Below the pieces are notes generated by a model. The model searched no databases, was not told the DNA's origin, and saw only the letters and a program-made list of their open reading frames with translations. A stretch of 64,000 nucleotides of DNA from Phlebiopsis flavidoalba (taxonomy: Eukaryota; Basidiomycota; Agaricomycetes; Polyporales; Phanerochaetaceae). This document shows positions 1 through 11,851 of this stretch, piece after piece. How positions within the stretch are numbered: the first letter of the stretch is position 1; every line of letters begins with the position of its first letter. Both the position numbers and the translations under genes were made by a program. The stretch lies in assembly GCA_035772785.1 (NCBI GenBank), contig JAOCPU010000070.1:87192-151191 (forward strand), in the 5' to 3' direction.

Positions 1-10
1 AGGCAACACA

Positions 11-1105
11 ATGTGGTCCCGCAGCAGCGCCTGGATTGGCGTACAGGCCGTGAATCCTTTTGGCGCAGAACTAGACGAGAGTTTATATAACGCACTCAGC
101 GGAGCGATTGAGGCCTCATTCCATCATGCCTAGCAATCTGGTATCAACGGACGCGGCAAGAGCTCAAGAGGCACGTACTCAATATTCAGGCACGAGGTTT
201 TATGCGGTAATAAGGACAACGATTTACGTGCCCATATAAACTCTTTTCCTGCGCGATTGACTTCCCTGAAGTGTCTCACATGTCTCTAGGTACATCCAGT
301 ATCCATGTATACGAGTGTTCCATTCGTCAAGTACGTTTTCTCGTACTGACGCGGACCGCCATGCCTATGATCAATATGCTGGAATAGGTTGAAGACGTGC
401 AGATACCCTATGTATCCGCAAGTCTGCCACATCGGGTAAGGACACGTCCGGGCGCCCTTTACATCGACGTGGGTGTTGTGTTGGAAACGATATCAGAAAG
501 CTGGTCGTAGACGGCTGGCCTGCTAGCAAGTATAGGGTCAGAAATACAAGCAGGTACAACAGGATTCGTCTTAAGCTGTAAAACACTCTTTGAACCTCGT
601 CGATGGGCCCGGTAGATTTCTGGGGAAATCGGCCACAAAGTCTTCAAAATTCAACTACGATAAAAGATTTCCCGCCCACTTTTGTTCAGGGCGATATCTT
701 CGACAAATTTTTCCCGAGGCCAGGACGCGGCATCCGGGCCCTTGGAAGGGCACAATCGACCTTGTCTCCTGACGACCGCTCAATCCTCTCAGGGGGCCGC
801 CTCTCCGTGATTCACGATCGTCGTTCTTCACCTTTCGAAGAACAGAGAAAGACCGAGCTAGCACACATCTACTCGCTTTCTCCTCTCCCCCGAGCCGGGC
901 TCGTTGATTTCGGAGGCCATGTCGGTAGACGCAAAAAAGGCGCTGATGCCGGGTCTCTGATGCGCCAGAACCCCTCGGGCTATGCGCATGTTTTGCCACT
1001 GCACAGAGAGCATGATGCGCTGTGGTTGGAGGTGTTCGTGAGTCGGAAGTGAAGGGTGGGATCGTCTTTGGCACCGATAGAGAGGGAAGGACACGAAGAG
1101 TCTGA
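11..1105 (+). CDS. SAM-dependent methyltransferase-like protein (frameshifted)
   Basis: Probably a small-molecule methyltransferase of a type common in basidiomycete accessory genomes; the substrate is unknown. Reading across frames gives LDESLYNALSGAIEASFHHA near the N-terminus (about 77-128), QYPCIRVFH (about 300), then a glycine/cysteine SAM-binding motif I, YIDVGCCVGNDIRK (about 458-500), followed by VVDGWPAS. Next come FVQGDIFD (685-712) and a late block with LSVIH, the hydrophobic stretch LVDFGGHVGRRKKGADAG (about 900-955), and HREHDALWLEVF (about 1000-1037). This order matches the family: motif I, an acidic second motif, then a GDxFD and FGGHVG region. At least one intron and several frame changes separate the parts, with an in-frame stop at about 128. 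The ATG at 11 is the first available, so the gene may begin outside the window. The closing TGA at 1103 is tentative. The family is inferred from remembered motifs, not from a search. Confidence 0.6.
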
Positions 1106-1129
1106 GGGAACGCGGTCGGTATCATACAC

Positions 1130-2039
1130 TATGGTTGAAAGTGGTGGGTTGAACACGGCTTTGATGTTGGGTCATTGCAGGACGCTCTACGGCTGTCTGG
1201 CTGGAGCCAAATTGCCCTGGTGACCAATGTAAAGCTTCAAAAAACGACAGCCACATATAGCAATTGTTTTAGAAGTGTGGCAGACGTCACTGAACGTTGA
1301 CATGTATTACATTTGTGCTGGACATACTATGGGGTGAAAGTACCATTGAAGGTGTTTAATCCATTCAGGACTGAAAGCTGAGTTTTACAGTAAAGCAGAT
1401 TCCGTTAGTAAGGTGTTAATTAACTTTCAAGATTGCAGTACTAACAGTGATAAAGGTTAGGAGTTGCAAACCGTGCATGGTTTGTTTGAATTTGTGCAAC
1501 ACTAGTGATCATCTGCGCCAGACGTGGGTGACTAATGGTGGATTCCCATCAAATCATGAGGTCGGGTCTGGCCGTGTGGTGCACATCAACGGGCGACATT
1601 GGTTCGATCTGTGGGCCGGATTCGATACCAACGCCACACCAAATCACACCGGGTGGGCCCCAATGGATACGAGTAATTCGAACGGGGTATGTAAAAATTT
1701 CCTTAGCAAACGCTATGCGTTCCGGCAAATTCAAACTAGTTTACTGCTGCAAGGGCAGTGCCACTGTGGACGATACGCGGAGGTATCCGCAGTCGCCAGA
1801 GACGCCGTGGCGTTCGAATAGCAACCGCGCGAACCTAGACGAAGGTATGAAAGCTCATTATGCAAGAAGTGTTGCTTAGCTTAGCCCCCACACCCCCCAC
1901 CCCCCTGACGGCTGTGCCTGCCATGCAGGAGAATAGCAAACCGATCACTCGACTCTGCCAGAGCATATTTATTGAAAAATGAGACTCATGTGAAGCGAGG
2001 CTGTAATACGCCTTCCCACAATCCGAGTCGGCGGTTTTC
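1130..2039. other. Intergenic stretch, no gene recognised
   Basis: The first half is AT-rich with many stops in all frames. An open frame on the plus strand (1447-1821) encodes a 124-residue peptide with no motif I recognise. I do not call it a gene, although it could be a non-homologous exon of the DUF6535 gene that starts after it. Confidence 0.4.
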
Positions 2040-4748
2040 ATGGACGAGACTGGCAGGCTAAGCATCCATCTCATGGAAAGGATCCCGCGCTTTGACAGTC
2101 CACCCACGCCATCAGTGAGTGCCGAATCGGATATCTAATGTTTGACCTGGATAATCAAACTCGATTTTCGCAACAGGAAGCCGAAGCAGCGAGTGGTTGG
2201 AACTTTTTGCTCGAATCAGCTGAAAAATACGATCACAGAAAAATTGGGGAGAAGTGGACGGATGAGTTGAACGAACATTCTTTGTTTTTGTGAGTGGTCG
2301 GCGGCAAAACGCTGATGCATGCGTATTGACCCTTTTCCACAAGGCGGGTTTTTTTTTCGGCAGTCGTCACTGCTTATACCATTGAGTCGTATCAATGGCT
2401 TCAAGAAGATCCGCGGACCCAAACGTGTCCAACTTCTAACTCAGATCTCGTCATCAGCTGGCTTCTTTCTCTGTCACCCCAGCGTTCATCGAATGCTACC
2501 GTCCAGCCTCTGTTGTCGCCCACCCCCGACACCTTCCGTCACGGCCGATATCGACGTTCACCATCAACCTGTTGTCGTGTCTCAATCTCACTTTTGAGCC
2601 TTTGTCTGCTTTCTTCACCATTGCCGGCCAACAATGGCTTTCGTTCTTTGCCGTTACCATTACATACCTTGACACCGTGCGCGGCCGATCGTTCTACTTG
2701 CGGCAAAACGTCACACAGGCCTTCATTCATATGCCAGGTTACACCATATCAACACTCTCCTTCCCGTTTTTAGGCTACAAGCGGCAGTCCGTGCTATTCT
2801 GTCTAGGTGGGCCTTAGTATCAACTTTCTACTTACGCAGCCTTGAATCAACCTATTACCACGGCGGTAACCGTTGTTGCTGGCCTTACAATTCTTCCTCT
2901 ATGCGCATATCGTATATTTTTGCCCTAATATGGCCCAGAATGTCCGATTCAAACAATCCCCCACTAGGTTACCATCCATCGTGTTCCTACTGCATTGGGC
3001 TTGGATCAGCGCTCTTGATACTGGCGAATCATCTTTGTCGCGACTCCTGGAGGTCTTCATCTCCATTGGCGGTCACCTGCAGGTTTGGGGACCATATGCA
3101 CTCGAAGAGTAAAGAAAGAGGGCAAAGCAGGGCTGATACAACACACACTTATTTTCCATGAAAGTATGGCCGGACCGGGTCCTTACCACACTGGTGAGGG
3201 GGGAGGGGAGTTTCTCGCGCGCATTGATCAGCTATGCGAACCTCTGGCGCTTTTATCTCAAAACAAAAAACCACCCCCCCCTTTTTTTGTTTTTTTCGGG
3301 CGGATCGAGAGCTCCGCACACCTGCGTTTTCGCGAAGAGTCGCAATGTGGGACGTCTCAAAATGCCGAGTCCCTAAGCGTGGCCGCCGAATTCTCGTACC
3401 TGGCGACCTAGCTTGGGTTACGCTTGCGTGACCATCGCTTCCTCCGACTGAGGAACCAACCATTCGTACCGAATGTGCTTATGGAATGGATCTCACTCTC
3501 ATACCATGTGCAAGTCTTACTGGTATTGACAGAACCTATTCGGGCGGTATCGGAGTGGGTCACCTTATCCAGTGTTGGTGATCCTACAAGCAGTCCGACC
3601 AAGGCGTTTTGTGGAGCATTACAGAACATATCTTATGGATGCCGTTGCCCACCGAAGACATGAGTTGTCTACTCATGATCCTGGGTGAGAATGGATGTTG
3701 ATCTCCGGCGGTTTCTTGTACTCTCGTCCAGATGACTCAATACCGATTCTGTCGGACCTCAGTTCCGCTCGTTTCGTGATCCATACTCTCCTTTTGCCTC
3801 CTTCGCATAACAGGCAACTGTTCGGACATTGAAGACAGTCTATTCTTACGACAAAGCCGCTTTCCGGCTGTCTGTTTATACAAATGCAGCGCAAGTGGTC
3901 AGTACGCATTCTCCGCAGAAGGTGGGGTCGCCTACAATGAAAATCGACACCAGGACATGGTTCGACGGTAAATGTAACAGAGATCGAGACTTTGACTCTC
4001 ATCGTTGTATCGAATGATCGGCGAGATTTTAAGCCTTGGAAAGGAGCTCCGCGACGAGTGCAGGATCAACAATGTCCACGACCACTGTAGTCTTAGCGAA
4101 TTAGTCCGGACCACGTTCACGAATCACGCAATAGAAAAATCAGCAGAAGACCATCTCGTCTGAACGATAACGCGGAAATAATTTGTCTACAAGCTTGCTT
4201 TGTGAGAAGGCTTCTGGTTTCATTTCGAACCGCTTTGTCAAGACGACGGAACGGGCCAACCACATGTTCAAGATCATGGGGAAAGCCGCCCTCGATCGCG
4301 CTGAGGACGGACCCAACAATCATTATCCGTAAAGCCGCAAAATCTATTCGTAGACTCCATGCTAGCGCTAGCCAATGCCAGGCTATTTTGGACAAAACCT
4401 AGCGAAGTCGACATTGTAGGAATACTTGGCCAAAGTCTCACCGAAACCTCCGTAACGAAGATGTCTTCGGAGCGACGTTTGCCGCATTGGAGCAGCTGAG
4501 GGCCATCTGTCCTGTCCCGCAGCCAGCTCCCCAGTCTCCGATGCGTCCCATACGTGTCTACTTTCATTTGGCCCACAGCTGTCTACCTCCGCTCAGACCA
4601 TCCAGGGAGTCGCAATGATAGCACACTTGTCACGATCGAGGCCCATACTGTCTGCCACCACGAAGATCCGGATGATGCGAAACGAAGTCATGATAATCTA
4701 TTATCAGGCGATACGTATCCTGAGGATGGCGATGTATGTATTTCCTAA
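2040..4748 (+). CDS. DUF6535 domain membrane protein, copy 1 (frameshifted)
   Basis: Integral membrane protein of the basidiomycete-expanded DUF6535 family; no function is established for the family. Evidence in order: EKYDHRKIGEKWTDELNEH (about 2185-2275), where related proteins have an aspartate/lysine-rich segment ending in an LLVF-like splice point; a GTGAGT donor at about 2291; then FFSAVVTAYTIESYQWLQED across 2355-2412. The TM helix region LSAFFTIAGQQWLSFFA spans about 2595-2650, and LNQPITTAVTVVAG plus LPLCAYRIF spans 2840-2920. The C-terminal cytosolic part reads FPAVCLYKCSASGQYAFSAE at about 3860-3925, closely resembling FPAVCLYECADDGQYNFS in the second copy at 51.5-54.1 kb. The tail ends in an acidic stretch (HEDPDDAK) at 4748, as the second copy also does. 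The ATG at 2040 is the first plausible start; the true start could differ. At least six frame changes are needed. Confidence 0.75.
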
Positions 4749-5057
4749 CAAAGTGCTAGCTCATAATCATATTAATATTCCATAGCATTTAGATATACCT
4801 CTGAGCTTGCTCCCAAGAATGAGTGCATCGGGGGAACCCTATTGATCTCGTCGAGGCCTCAATATATCTCTGAGGCACCGACTGATTTCTGTTCAGCAAG
4901 GGAATTGGCGTGGGGTTATAATCTATGGTCTTAGTGTTGTCGAGTAAAACGTGCTTGTAAACTTGGACGTTCATCATCCTGCGCGGGATTACCCTTGTAG
5001 CGGGTTTGGTTGCGTACTCATCAACTGTAATATTTGTTGTGCTGCGTGCGTAACATG

Positions 5058-7317
5058 TCATCGTCTTGCATGTACACGGGCCAACAGCGGCCCCCTGATC
5101 GTGACGAAGTAGTCCTTGATTTCCATCTCCAGGCGTCCAAATCGTAAGATTCATCCCACCTTGATGTCGAAATTGTGGAAAGTAGGGCGCATGTAACTGC
5201 ACGCAGCTCAAGCATAGCAAGGGTCTTCCCGGCGCAATCTTGTGGGACCGGCAGAAAAAGGCATAAATGCATGTCGATTGTGGATGATGTCTTGCGCCTT
5301 GTCGCAAGTTTTCCCATCGGGAAGAGTGTACGTCTCCTGGTCAAGCCAGCGGTACACAACCTGGCCAGAAATTCGTCCGGAGAGGCGAAAATTCAAGGGG
5401 GTTGCGATGCAAAGAGTACACGTGAACCGAGACTACCGTGTTCCCCGGCACGGTACTACATATGTGCCAGTCAAAAATACGCCGTAAAACGAAAAGAAAA
5501 ACACGCACTGATTGCCGACAATGACACTTGTCGTGGAAGATACTCTCCGTTGCAATACACCGGTAACAGCGGGGATGAGCCGCATAGCTTCATTCCTTTC
5601 TCGCAAAATGTCGTCAGATCGTTAGTTCAAGAAACGCGTGAGATGTGGAATACTCACACGCAAGCATTCAAGTATGGCATTTGTGTATTGACGCTTGAAG
5701 TTGAATAGATCAGCATGACCCGTAATCATGGTATCAATTTCATTTCGAAGTCGTGTCATGTATTGTTGGATGTCGAAGTAGAAAAATAAAGCAGGTGGCT
5801 GAGGGTCGAAGACGTTGTATCTGACCCTGCTACTAGGGCTAACATGCCATCGAGGTCCGAGCAGCTCTTTGTGTGAGTATTGGTATTGTGTGGTTGCACC
5901 CTCTTCAACCTGCTCGTCGTGATAAGGACGGGGTTAATGGGCATGCAAACAAAGTGTGACTGACGAGGTAATAGTATAAATCTCTTCGAGAGGAACCGGT
6001 GACCGTCCTATGTTTTGACAAATTGGTGGGATCTATCCTGCATCTCCTTTAGATGCCTTTACCGTACTTGGTAGATAATTCAGCAGCTTATAAAGCCATG
6101 GGAGTTGTGCCCAAGTATGTATCCATACTACAGGGGATCAGCTTCGTGAGACAAGGGTGAGACGATGTTAGTAGGTCGACCCACCGCATCCCACCATCAA
6201 TCATTTGCAGGATACCTGTTGCGATCCCGCCCTTCAGACATGGTCCTGAGTTCCCTCCCAAATCTTGGCAGATGAAATGCGTCACGAATTGCCAAACATC
6301 TAGAACGAGAACTTACATTAATGCACTCATGACATCTAATCTAAGACTGGCTGAGTATTTCGGCATAGCGTGATACATGTAGTCGGATTCTCACCCAAAA
6401 TAAATTAGTGACCCAACGCGCTAAGTCACATGCATTCGCCACCTCGTTTGGAGATTTCCTCTATCAATTGGGAAATCTTGTCGAGATGACGCATTCGTAT
6501 CCTTTTAATGCGCCGGGGCTTATTGCCCTTCGCCCAAGCCTTCCTGCGTCCTGCGTGTATTTTGGGGGTCTCGAACACCATCGAGCTGGTTTTGCTACAT
6601 CGAGATGGGTGCGCGTGTCGTAAGCTACAACCGCAAATCGCTGTCAGGATACACACATGAGGAGGACAAGCGAGGGCCTTTGGGCTCTTTACCTGGGCCT
6701 TTAACACGTCATCCTCGACATATATGATTGGCTTAATGGCAACACTGTGTTGAACGATAATTCGTTAGGACCTGCACTATCAATTAGCCCGAATATTGAA
6801 CATGACCGATAGAAACTCACCGATCCGTTTGACAAACCTCTCCGTACTGTCTATGAAGGTCTCTGCTGACCAGGGAATAAACTATTGCCCTGAGCTACCA
6901 GGTATCGCCAAAGTATAGCTTTGAGATCCGCGGCAGAGAATTGGACCTGGAAAGCCAGCTCAGGGGTGTGAAACTGGGGGACCATGCGATTATAAATAGC
7001 GGGATAAGTGAGAAGTAAGCACACAATACTCGGACATTCCAGTTTCAAGGTATTTCCGAAAAAAAGTGCGAAAAGCGCAGGTACAAGTATCAACGCCGTT
7101 GGTTAATAGCAGCAAAAGTGTGCCATTGAACTCCAATATGGGCTGGTTTCGGATCTATCTTGTATGCAGGGTCATAGACCGGACCTGCGGTGTTGTACGG
7201 GCTGTGTGTGTGTTCTTGAGTACAAGGAGTTGCAAGCCAGGATTCGGACAGATCACTTACCAAAGCCAGCAAAAGTAGAGTGGTGTGGAACTCGGGAGGA
7301 GATCGAGTGCCGTTCAT
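5058..7317 (-). CDS. Cytochrome P450 monooxygenase (frameshifted)
   Basis: Haem-thiolate monooxygenase, expected to be anchored in the ER membrane by its N-terminus; substrate unknown. Minus-strand reading starts MNGTRSPPEFHTTLLLLAL with a GTAAGT donor directly after. It continues through a hydrophobic anchor (CAYFSLIPLFIIAW, about 6980-7030), a DLHRQYGEV motif (about 6850), RRKAWAKG, and KRISQLIEEI (about 6430-6500). The I-helix has the oxygen-binding AGSDTTSSTLSHL (about 5800-5850). Then come TVVSVHVYSLHRNP (about 5400-5450), RWLDQETYTLPDGKT (about 5310-5350), and the haem loop GPRDCAGKTLAMLELRAVTC, reading across a frame change at about 5205-5262. It ends DYFVTIRGPLLARVHARR and TGA at 5058-5060. 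The cysteine in the haem loop is present. Multiple introns and frame changes occur. A TATA-like box lies about 90 nt upstream. It is convergent with the DUF6535 gene to its left and follows dihydroorotase on the same strand. Confidence 0.88.
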
Positions 7318-7402
7318 GGAGATTTTGAAACGTTGTAACTTACGTCAGAGATCCAGGATGTGGACGAGGTATGAGGACAAGGCGTGACTCGAGCCATGCT
7401 GC

Positions 7403-7412
7403 TTTTTATAAT
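7403..7412 (-). promoter_or_regulatory. TATA-like box upstream of the P450
   Basis: On the minus strand the sequence is ATTATAAAAA, about 86-95 nt upstream of the proposed P450 start at 7317. This spacing fits a core promoter with a short 5' leader. No upstream activator site was recognised. Confidence 0.5.
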
Positions 7413-7812
7413 GGGGTCGGAGTGATCAGGTTAGATTTGTTCATTGCTACTCATGTCCGTGATCATAATGGCCTCGGTAAACCGGTATCCAGTCAGATAT
7501 ACGACCGTGTGAGCAAGCCACTGTCCGGACCGTGCCAGGCTGATTTTGGTCACCGAGGCTCTCTTTTCATTTGCGTACTCCATCGTTCAGCAATGTGGGG
7601 AGAATCTGGTGGACTTTGTTGAGATTCCTGAACAGTAGACAGAAACTTTGCCATGACGACAGGAGCGTTCGCTGTGGGAAGAACAATTCGCAGTATTCTG
7701 CAAATCTGTATGCGCTAATGTACAAATTTGTTTTGCCTTCTCACGCCGCAGACATTCATCTACAATTTAGGTCAGGGCGTCCTTGATGACTCCAGTCTTT
7801 GGCAAAACATAC

Positions 7813-9125
7813 CTATCGCATATTCAGACTTCTGCAAATCTCCCAGCGCAGCTCCTTTCCGGCCCAAAATGGTACAACGCTGTCCTCTCCTAACGTGCCA
7901 AATTGTGTCGATAGGTCTTTTTTTTTGTGTGCCCTCCGAGACCAGCACTACTTGTTCTCCCCTGGCGCGCGTGGTTTATGGTAAAATGCCCTTCCGTTTG
8001 TACTGACGAAGCCTTATAGCTTATTATCCAACGCGCCAAACATCTCGAGTAGATGAGCGGTAAGAGGTAGTTTTTTTTTTAGTAACTGATGGGGGATGTA
8101 TATACACCTGCGGCGCATGGAGACGATCTGTGTTGCATTAGACTTTTTATGCGGGGATGGAGGATGAGGGGCAGAGTCTCGAGCCGACGGAAAAAGCGGG
8201 GATGTCCTGAGTACAGATGTCAGACTCCTCCTATGACGCGATCGGGGATGACGACACACATACCTTCCCATGGACTACGTCTTGCAACGCACTGTCTGTC
8301 GTCCGGGTACATTCGCGACAGGCTTGCAGAATGCCCAACTTCTGGCCTGCCCAGTCATTGCCGAACGGTCAACGCGAGATGATGCGCGGTGATCGTGCAA
8401 GCCATCTGTGTCGCCAAGTTCCTTTCACACAATCCACGGCGGACGGCGCTAGGCTTGAGCATGTTCGACGGGACAATCCGTAGACAGGGAAGCCCGGTGA
8501 ATGGCGCGGCAGATGATGGAAGAAATTTTGCCTCAGCGTTCAATACGGAATGTATTCGATGAGGCCGAGGAAGGAATTTCTCCGTGGAGATTAAGGACCA
8601 TATCGACCTTCCCATGGCAGGGCATCGAAAAACAGGATAATAAGGTCTCATAAGATTCGATTCCTCCTTCCGAGTTCGTGGTCACCCCACGGGGGTACGA
8701 CTTGACGCCTGCGCAATAAGATGAGCATGAGTATGGTTGACTAAAATACACCAAGTCTAACTGAAATCCCAGCTGCTTTCGCCTTCCTAATATCATCAGG
8801 CGTAAGCTCTGGCGATAGGTACACAAGGTCATCATGTAATCAACCGAAGGATCGATTGCTTGGAGTTTGCGCTTTTATAGAGTAGTGCTTCTTCGTAGAC
8901 TTGATCGGCGGGAAAAAGATTCGGCTACACCCACGAGAGTTGTCCATAAAGAACCACATACAGGCCCGCGAGGGTTTGACGAGGTGCGCGTACCATCACG
9001 TATGCCAGCCCGTAACCCTCCTTGCCGACATGCTTCGTAATAAGCTCGGAAAATGTTCCCTTGACGAAGATGAACGTGGACCTAGTCGCTGCGGGAGCGG
9101 TGGACCGTGGAGGGGTTTCTGCCAT
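7813..9125 (-). CDS. URA4: Dihydroorotase (pyrimidine biosynthesis)
   Basis: Catalyses the reversible cyclisation of N-carbamoyl-aspartate to dihydroorotate, the third step of UMP synthesis; a cytosolic zinc amidohydrolase. The N-terminal metal site HVHLRQG is read at about 9075-9090, then TFSELITKHVGKEG and GYGLAYVM before a GTACGTGATGG donor-like site. The central block is SPELTPDDIRKAKAAG followed by GVKSYPRGVTTNSEGGIESY (about 8660-8830). NLHGEIPSS (about 8580-8610) holds the next histidine motif. LNAEAKFLP (about 8530), CTITAHHLALTV (about 8355-8390) and SDSAPHPPS (about 8150-8185) follow, the last carrying the conserved aspartate region. The end is LPLTAHLLEMFGALD (about 8020-8065) and VPFWAGKELRWEI, with TAG at 7813-7815. 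The MAETPP start gives a length typical of the monofunctional fungal enzyme. It is separate from the CAD-type fusion. Several frame changes interrupt otherwise very conserved sequence, which argues for sequence error. Confidence 0.92.
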
Positions 9126-9796
9126 GGTCGCGGCCGACTGGGAGAAAAATCCCACGTGTGGCACAGAAATTGTCCTCGACCTAATTAGGCCAAAGCCTGG
9201 TGGCGTTGATCTGCGTTCAATGCCTGGCGCCCCTGCGGATCGCTCGTTGCCAATTAGTCGTCGTGCATAGGAACTGGTTTCATAATGACATATGTCATGT
9301 GGGGTAACAATTATCTTCGCCCAATTTGTTTATGCCTAGACTAACACATGTTCGATTGTCTCGGTGAGATCACTAACACACAAGTTTCGGTAAAACAATA
9401 GTTTCTTTTTACGCGAAGTGTTCCCATCGGTTCCGATATTCATGTCATGTCAATCGATCATTCATAAAACGCTCGTAGATAGTAAGTAGTTGGTAAGTAT
9501 TGATGACTCAGGATTCGTTAAGGGTACGTTTTCGCGTCCTAATGTTCGTAAAAGTCCATGACGTCCGTTTGATGGCGAGGAGGGAGATTACTGTGTGGTA
9601 TAAAATGCATGGTATCAGAGAAGCACCTGACCTTAACCTGACCCTCGAGACGATTCTAGCTGAAAACGTTTTTATAGGAACCCAATATGACGGCTCCATT
9701 GTACCGTTCCTCCGGGGCCGTCCACCCGAGTCAATCCTATATGCAGCTTTAGTATAGGACACATCGATCGCGGCAAGGGAAATGACTGACCACACC
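9126..9796. other. Intergenic between dihydroorotase and DUF6699 gene
   Basis: Nothing convincing. Short open frames on both strands (for example 9500-9757 plus) lack recognisable motifs. The segment holds the dihydroorotase promoter and the end of the DUF6699 gene. No clear TATA box was seen. Confidence 0.4.
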
Positions 9797-11389
9797 ATCG
9801 CTCCTCATCCCCGAGGATATCGATGCGCTTCAGACCCTGACTGAGCTCATACTCTTCAAGCGTATCTGCCGTCCGACAGCGTTCTTTGAATGCGCGTTTT
9901 AGACGACGGCTGTTCTCATCGCCGGGCCACAAGGTGACAGAGAGGCAAATTCTTGCCAGTCGAGATGCTCTTGGAGATACTTTGTACACCCGTCGTCGAA
10001 AACGTCCAGAATAGTTACTGTGTTTTCTTTGCCGTGGGGATTAGCGACAATGGGTCCCCATGCACCAGCATGTTATGGCCAGCCACTATGGTTGAGAGGT
10101 GGATGTGAACAGACATGCCTGGGGGATATACAGCGGCGTCCTTCAAATCCTTATCTTTCATAGGAATGACGAGGTTCCGCCCAGTGATGTGCCTGAGGGT
10201 CCGCACTGTCGAGGGAAGATGAGCCAGGTCCCAGACGAGAGGATGTGGTTGATAAGTTGAAGCGTTGTTAACACAGAGATGAGGGTTAAGCATGGACTGT
10301 GGGAGTGACCTGGGTAAACCCATTGCGGGAGGTGTATGCATCGGCACTGGCTGTACCCACGGGCTTGCTGCTGCAGCGACGGTTGGTACAGCCAACACGG
10401 GTGTTTGGAACGAGATGAACGGTGTAGCTGCGGGAGTAGCGATAACGGCGGGTGCCGTTGTAGCAGCATTTGGTGTGGTGGACCAGAACCAGGATGTTGC
10501 ACCCAGAAGTGAGCCGGGCGAGGAGTGGGTCCGGAACACCCATCACACGAGAGCCCGGAGGGAGCTGAGCAGGAAAAAGGGCCGTAGTGCCAGCGTGCGG
10601 CGTTGCTTGCGGCGCTGTACAGGTGTGTTGGAGAGGTGATACATGCATGGTTGGTATGACGGGAGGAGAAACGGGGGAAGCTGAAGGTGTGGGCAGGTTA
10701 GCACCGAGCGCGAGGCGGGAGTGGTAACGACCGCAGGCCTACCGTCAGGTGTTGTGGCATTATGAACTAATGTAGGACCAAGTGGAAAGAAGCGTTGTTG
10801 TCTTCCACGGCGAGAATCTGTGTACCCGACTGAATGCTGGTACCTATGAAGGCGTTCCCGACGGCAGGATTGATGGGTTGCCAAGCTGACTGCTCCGTGT
10901 TGACCCCCCCCCCCCCCCACACTTCTCCTGCGGAAGCAGCCCTATAAACAGACTTGGTCGGAAGGGGATGTAGAAAGCGATTAGGTGTCACTGTGGTAAT
11001 TAATTACTACAATGAACATGTCAACCTCATGTCCTGACTTACGGTCGACCCGGGTTATGAGCCATCTGACGAGACTTTCTTGTCATCTTCGCGCGGAGTT
11101 CTCAAGGTTGGAAGTGGCGTGACTTGAGTAAACCGGTGTTACGTATACCCCCACTTGAGGATAAAACCAGGTGGACGCGGGTACGATGGCCGCGGGCAGC
11201 GCGGGTGTGCTGTAAAACCATTGTGGCGGGTGATTTCGCGGTCCATTCGGGCGACCGCTTGGATTTACAGCAGGGAAATGGCAAGCATACCATTTTTGAA
11301 CGAAGTGACAATCGCCTTTGACTACGATGGAAGTATGGAAGGCTTGAGGTACGTTGGGTAGAGTGGTGGATTGTGGCGAACCGGCGCAC
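9797..11389 (-). CDS. Proline-rich protein with C-terminal DUF6699 domain
   Basis: Function unknown. DUF6699 is a short globular domain seen mostly in basidiomycetes at the end of low-complexity proteins. The N-terminal part (about 11120-11389) is proline/tyrosine-rich (NPSGRPNGPRNHPPQWFYST). A second low-complexity stretch rich in Pro, Thr and Ala lies at about 10290-10690. The domain begins SMLNPHLCVNN (about 10270) and continues HPLVWDLAHLPSTVR (about 10195-10240), a key DUF6699 signature (PLxWDLxxPPSTxR). It then has DAAVYPPGMSVHIHL and VTILDVFDDG (about 9985-10010). A last exon-like block carries AFKERCRTADTLEEYELSQG then LKRIDILGDEERWCG (about 9800-9890), matching the family ending (AFxxR ... 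GLKRIDxLG). The 5' limit is uncertain: the ATG at 11389 is used because it opens the proline-rich frame. A 14-C run at about 10905-10918 interrupts the reading frame. Confidence 0.7.
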
Positions 11390-11851
11390 TGTTTGCGTTG
11401 TCTGACTCTGACTGATTAAGGCTCAGCCAAAGTAGAGGTAACCATCATGTCATGCTGGAAGGTCTCCATGAATACTCGCATGGTGTCTATGCAGCACAAA
11501 GTCAGAAGACAACAAGCGTAGTCAAGCTGAGAGCCTAGGAAAAGAAGATGCCGGCGCTTATGTGTGCGCCAGTGCCCTGGACTCTCGTCTTTGTGTCCCA
11601 AGAGGCAGGTGCTGTGGTTGCTTGGATACCCTGCACGGTGGTGTCGCGCTAAAGCAAGCTGTGTCTGTCAAAACGGTCCAAGGACAAAAGGATTCTGCTC
11701 TAGTGACAACACGAATGGACGAGACATTACTCTGCATCCGCGTACTACAAGGCGATACTGAAATCGATACGGAGAACGTGTGTAAGCCATACCAATGATA
11801 GTCGCCGATTGGATTGACTCGGCACCATCTGGGCATATGGCCAACTCAGAC
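11390..11851. other. Intergenic, no gene recognised
   Basis: An open frame on the plus strand (11562-11798) and overlapping minus-strand frames show no family motif. The stretch may hold the promoter of the DUF6699 gene on the minus strand. Confidence 0.35.

Noticed and set aside
371..586. A hydrophobic minus-strand peptide (LLYLLVFLTLYLLAG) resembling a membrane helix
   Set aside because: It is the mirror of the methyltransferase motif I region on the plus strand.
8355..8835. An initial idea that these minus frames belonged to the P450 or an oxidoreductase
   Set aside because: Reading across frames gives SPELTPDDIRKAKAAG, GVKSYPRGVTTNSEGG and NLHGEIPSS, which are dihydroorotase signatures.
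10905..10918. A 14-C homopolymer as a structural or regulatory signal
   Set aside because: It breaks the DUF6699 gene frame and is more likely a homopolymer-length error.
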